Origin: Saururus chinensis | Lineage: Eukaryota > Streptophyta > Magnoliopsida > Piperales > Saururaceae | Assembly (NCBI GenBank): GCA_035235625.1 | Contig: CP141142.1 | Location: 27,414,995 to 27,478,994, forward strand | Direction: 5' to 3' | Length of the DNA stretch: 64,000 nt | Shown: piece by piece, positions 61,582-64,000 of the stretch | How the letters are laid out: the number at the start of each line of letters is the position of its first letter | Numbering within the stretch: the stretch's first letter is position 1 | The notes under the pieces: model-generated | Databases searched by the model: none | Seen by the model: only the letters and a program-made list of their open reading frames with translations | What the model was told of the DNA's origin: nothing | Made by a program: the position numbers and the translations under genes

Positions 61582-62992
61582 TGATCGTTTATAATTAAAC
61601 CCTTTGCAAGTGTACAAGGTAATTGTACTAGGATAAGTATTTAAGGGTTGTCGAACCTCAGGGACGGATGGATTATCACTAAATCTAAAAAGGAATTTGC
61701 TGATTACAAACTAAAAACAACTTAAACTTAAATTAAGCAAAAGAAAGAAATCAAATAGTTTAAAAGCAAGAGATTAATTTGATAGAATTTACTTAGGAAA
61801 TTGAATCCACTATAGAACCATAACAATTCCTTAACTCTTAATCTAAATCTAGTGTGAACATGAACAAGTATTCTCAGCTACAAGCTAGAATTACTTCAAA
61901 AAGAATCATTAATTAACTTCCATGGCATGAACTATCTTCGACAATAGCACGGATCATCTACACTAAACTAGCTATAGGCATGACCCGTCTAATCTTAGTA
62001 TAACTCATCCAAGTCATTAATTATCTGAACATTAAAACTATTGTATGAACATCTCATCTAAATCACAGAAATTAGAATCGATGCAAATATCAAAACCATA
62101 TCAATCTATCATCTACAAGACAATAAATCAACATAGACTTGAATAAACATGAAAAGCTCTTCCTTAAAAAGGAAATCCATATCATACAATTGTCATCATT
62201 CACAACTGAGATCTAAATTAAAAAGAAAAGAAACTGAAACTTATCTATAGCTTCATCAACTCCTAAGTAAAAGAATAGTCTAGCCTTCCATTGTAGAAGA
62301 AAGCACTTGAATCTCCATTAGAAGCTTTGAATTCTCTTCCATCTTCTTCTTCCTTTTTCTCCTCTTAAAATCTACTGGAATCCCCCCAATTCTAAGCCAA
62401 ATATGTCTTTTTATAGGCATAAGTTCCGTAGGAAGAAGTCCAATATGAAAAGGATTGAAATTTGGGTCAAACTAGGAAACTGCACGTTATGCCGCTCGAT
62501 CGCCCTGCATGCCCGATCGATCGGCTACACTGTATTTTCATCTGAATTCACGTTATCCCGATCGATCGCCCTGCATGCCCGATCGATCGGCTACAGTGTT
62601 TCTGTTTTCCTGGACTCTGTTCATTAAGCTTTCCTTCATGTCCATATTAATTTCTAACTTGTTCATAACTCCGAAAAGTTGTCCAAATCACTTTAAAGCA
62701 TGTGAAGACTATTTTTAATCATTTTAAACATCGTCCAAGTACTTCGATAAGCGCACTTTACCTACAAAACATAAAATATCATACTTTAGACATGTATAAA
62801 GTAACTAAAATTCCATCTTGATTTAAATACATGTCTAAACAACTAATAACAACAAAATTATTCATAATTAAACTAAAATACTAATATCTATCTTAATCTA
62901 AATAAACCATAATTAACTCTAAATTAACCTAATTTATACTAGCAAATAAGGTAAAAAGGCATATAAAATAGATATAGATTTCATACTTATCA
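61582..62992 (-). repeat. 3' LTR of the second TR-GAG-like element
   Basis: 1411 bp with intact ends (TGATCG at left, TTATCA at right in + coordinates). A 66-bp module at 62482-62547 is repeated at 62548-62613, each with CGATCGCCCTGCATGCCCGA and GATCGATCGGCTACA. Two overlapping frames here (62403-62718) are LTR artefacts. Confidence 0.88.
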
Positions 62993-63884
62993 AATACCCC
63001 CAAACCTATATTTTGCTAGTCCTCGAGCAAAACAAAAATAAAATAAAACAACTAATCTAAAAAAAATAAAAATAAATAAAAGCCACTTTCGTAAGGAATC
63101 ACGATTGCATTTAGCGTATGCAACAAGCCTTTAAACCCCTAGGTGTCCCTAGTTGTACGAGTTGTGTCTCGTGAGGGTTTGCAGTAATGATACCCACAAA
63201 CATCAAAACCTACGAAAAATAAAACAAACAAACAAAAAAATAAAAATTTGAAAAAACAATCTTCTCTTAAAAACACATAACTATTTTTAAAAAGAACCAA
63301 CCACAAATACTTGAAACAAGTAAACAATTAAGATCTGATCACTTTCAAGTAAGGAATAATCCATTCTATAACCTCATCTTAGAAATAATTGTGCAACTAC
63401 ATATATACATTTCAAAAACATAAAGTGTAGAAACTTTGTAGTCATACAATTTCATTCTTTATTAACAAGCATATCTTATGTGACCCATTAACCAAGCTCA
63501 TTAAAGTTCACTAACTCAAAAATATAACAATGATAATCTTTCATCTTTAACATCTCATAATAAACCTTCATGTAATAGCCATCAAATTCAATTAAATTCA
63601 GGGAATAAGAGCATAATATACTTCAAAATATGACTTGTGCAATACTTAGTTCTATTAAGCTTTCTAAATAGTCCATGTAACAAGCGTTAGGCCAGTGTCC
63701 CTAATCCAGTTGGCTCAAGGCACTAGGTGTTGAAACACCCCTCAGGCTTAATAACTCGAACTATAAAGGCTACAGAACTAAGTAAGTCATAAAAGAAGTT
63801 ATCTCAACTTTTCACCTTTTGACGCGATCCCTTATACTTGCCTAGGCACAAGGTCCGGTTACTCAGTAAAAAGAGAAACAAACC

Positions 63885-64000
63885 TTTTTTTTTCTTTTTT
63901 TTTTCATTATCATTTTTTTTTCATTCAATCTATTTTTTTTTCATCTTTTTTTTTCATTCTTTTTTTTTTAATTTTTTTTTCTATACACACTTATCCCATT
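63885..64000. repeat. T-rich low-complexity tract
   Basis: Runs of T separated by CATTC/CTTTT, at the equivalent place to 21050-21110 in the other element but clearly longer. Confidence 0.85.

Larger units (their letters stand above)
61582..64000 (-). mobile_element. second TR-GAG-like element, 3' portion, cut by window edge
   Basis: Same family and orientation as 15387-27622: 3' LTR 61582-62992, polypurine tract 62993-63010, then the conserved non-coding region collinear with 16839-17076 plus 20425-21120. It has no insert at the site where the other copy carries its 3338-bp solo LTR. Its coding part, if any, lies beyond 64000. Confidence 0.85.

Overview
The window is nuclear DNA from a flowering plant. 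The evidence is one clearly recognisable plant-type gene with long introns, set in a dense, AT-rich mass of decayed and nested plant retrotransposons and DNA transposons. The species cannot be fixed from the sequence. There are no prokaryotic operons, CRISPR arrays or phage genes, and I saw no convincing rRNA or tRNA genes.

The only gene that looks intact is a TPK1-type two-pore potassium channel on the + strand at about 6.5-12.1 kb. It has coding exons at 7698-8602 and 11879-12041, a 3.28-kb intron that splits the first EF-hand loop, and probably a further intron in the 5' UTR. The predicted protein has 355 residues, with a 14-3-3 site, two GYGD pores and two EF hands.

Left of the gene (1-6.4 kb) are an LTR fragment cut by the window edge, a possible second LTR relic, a 79-bp palindrome, a purine-rich imperfect repeat and a long AT microsatellite. 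Right of it (12-15.4 kb) are dispersed repeats and another AT microsatellite.

The best-resolved structure is a minus-strand Ty3/gypsy element at 15387-27622. It has 1.43-kb LTRs, a polypurine tract, a primer-binding site and decayed gag and protease, but no visible reverse transcriptase, RNase H or integrase. It therefore resembles the non-autonomous TR-GAG class. It was later hit by a 3338-bp solo LTR of a different family (TSD ATTAC) and by a 1419-bp solo LTR of its own family in the opposite orientation (TSD TGTAC). A second member enters from the right edge (61582-64000).

The rest (27.6-61.6 kb) is a graveyard. It holds three copia remnants (30.5, 35.5 and 56.5-60.8 kb), a chromovirus integrase tail with LTR (43.6-44.7 kb), long LTR fragments, one good and one degenerate Stowaway-like MITE, a CACTA end with a hAT-like element nested inside it, a foldback hairpin, and several unclassified dispersed repeats. 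Among these are two relics of ordinary plant genes: a cytochrome P450 fragment (45675-46230, minus) and a short protein-kinase N-lobe fragment (33087-33167, plus).

I found no convincing new multi-gene system. The most interesting items are the nested non-autonomous element with its variable palindromic LTR modules, the matched pair of 79-bp palindromes, and the P450 relic.
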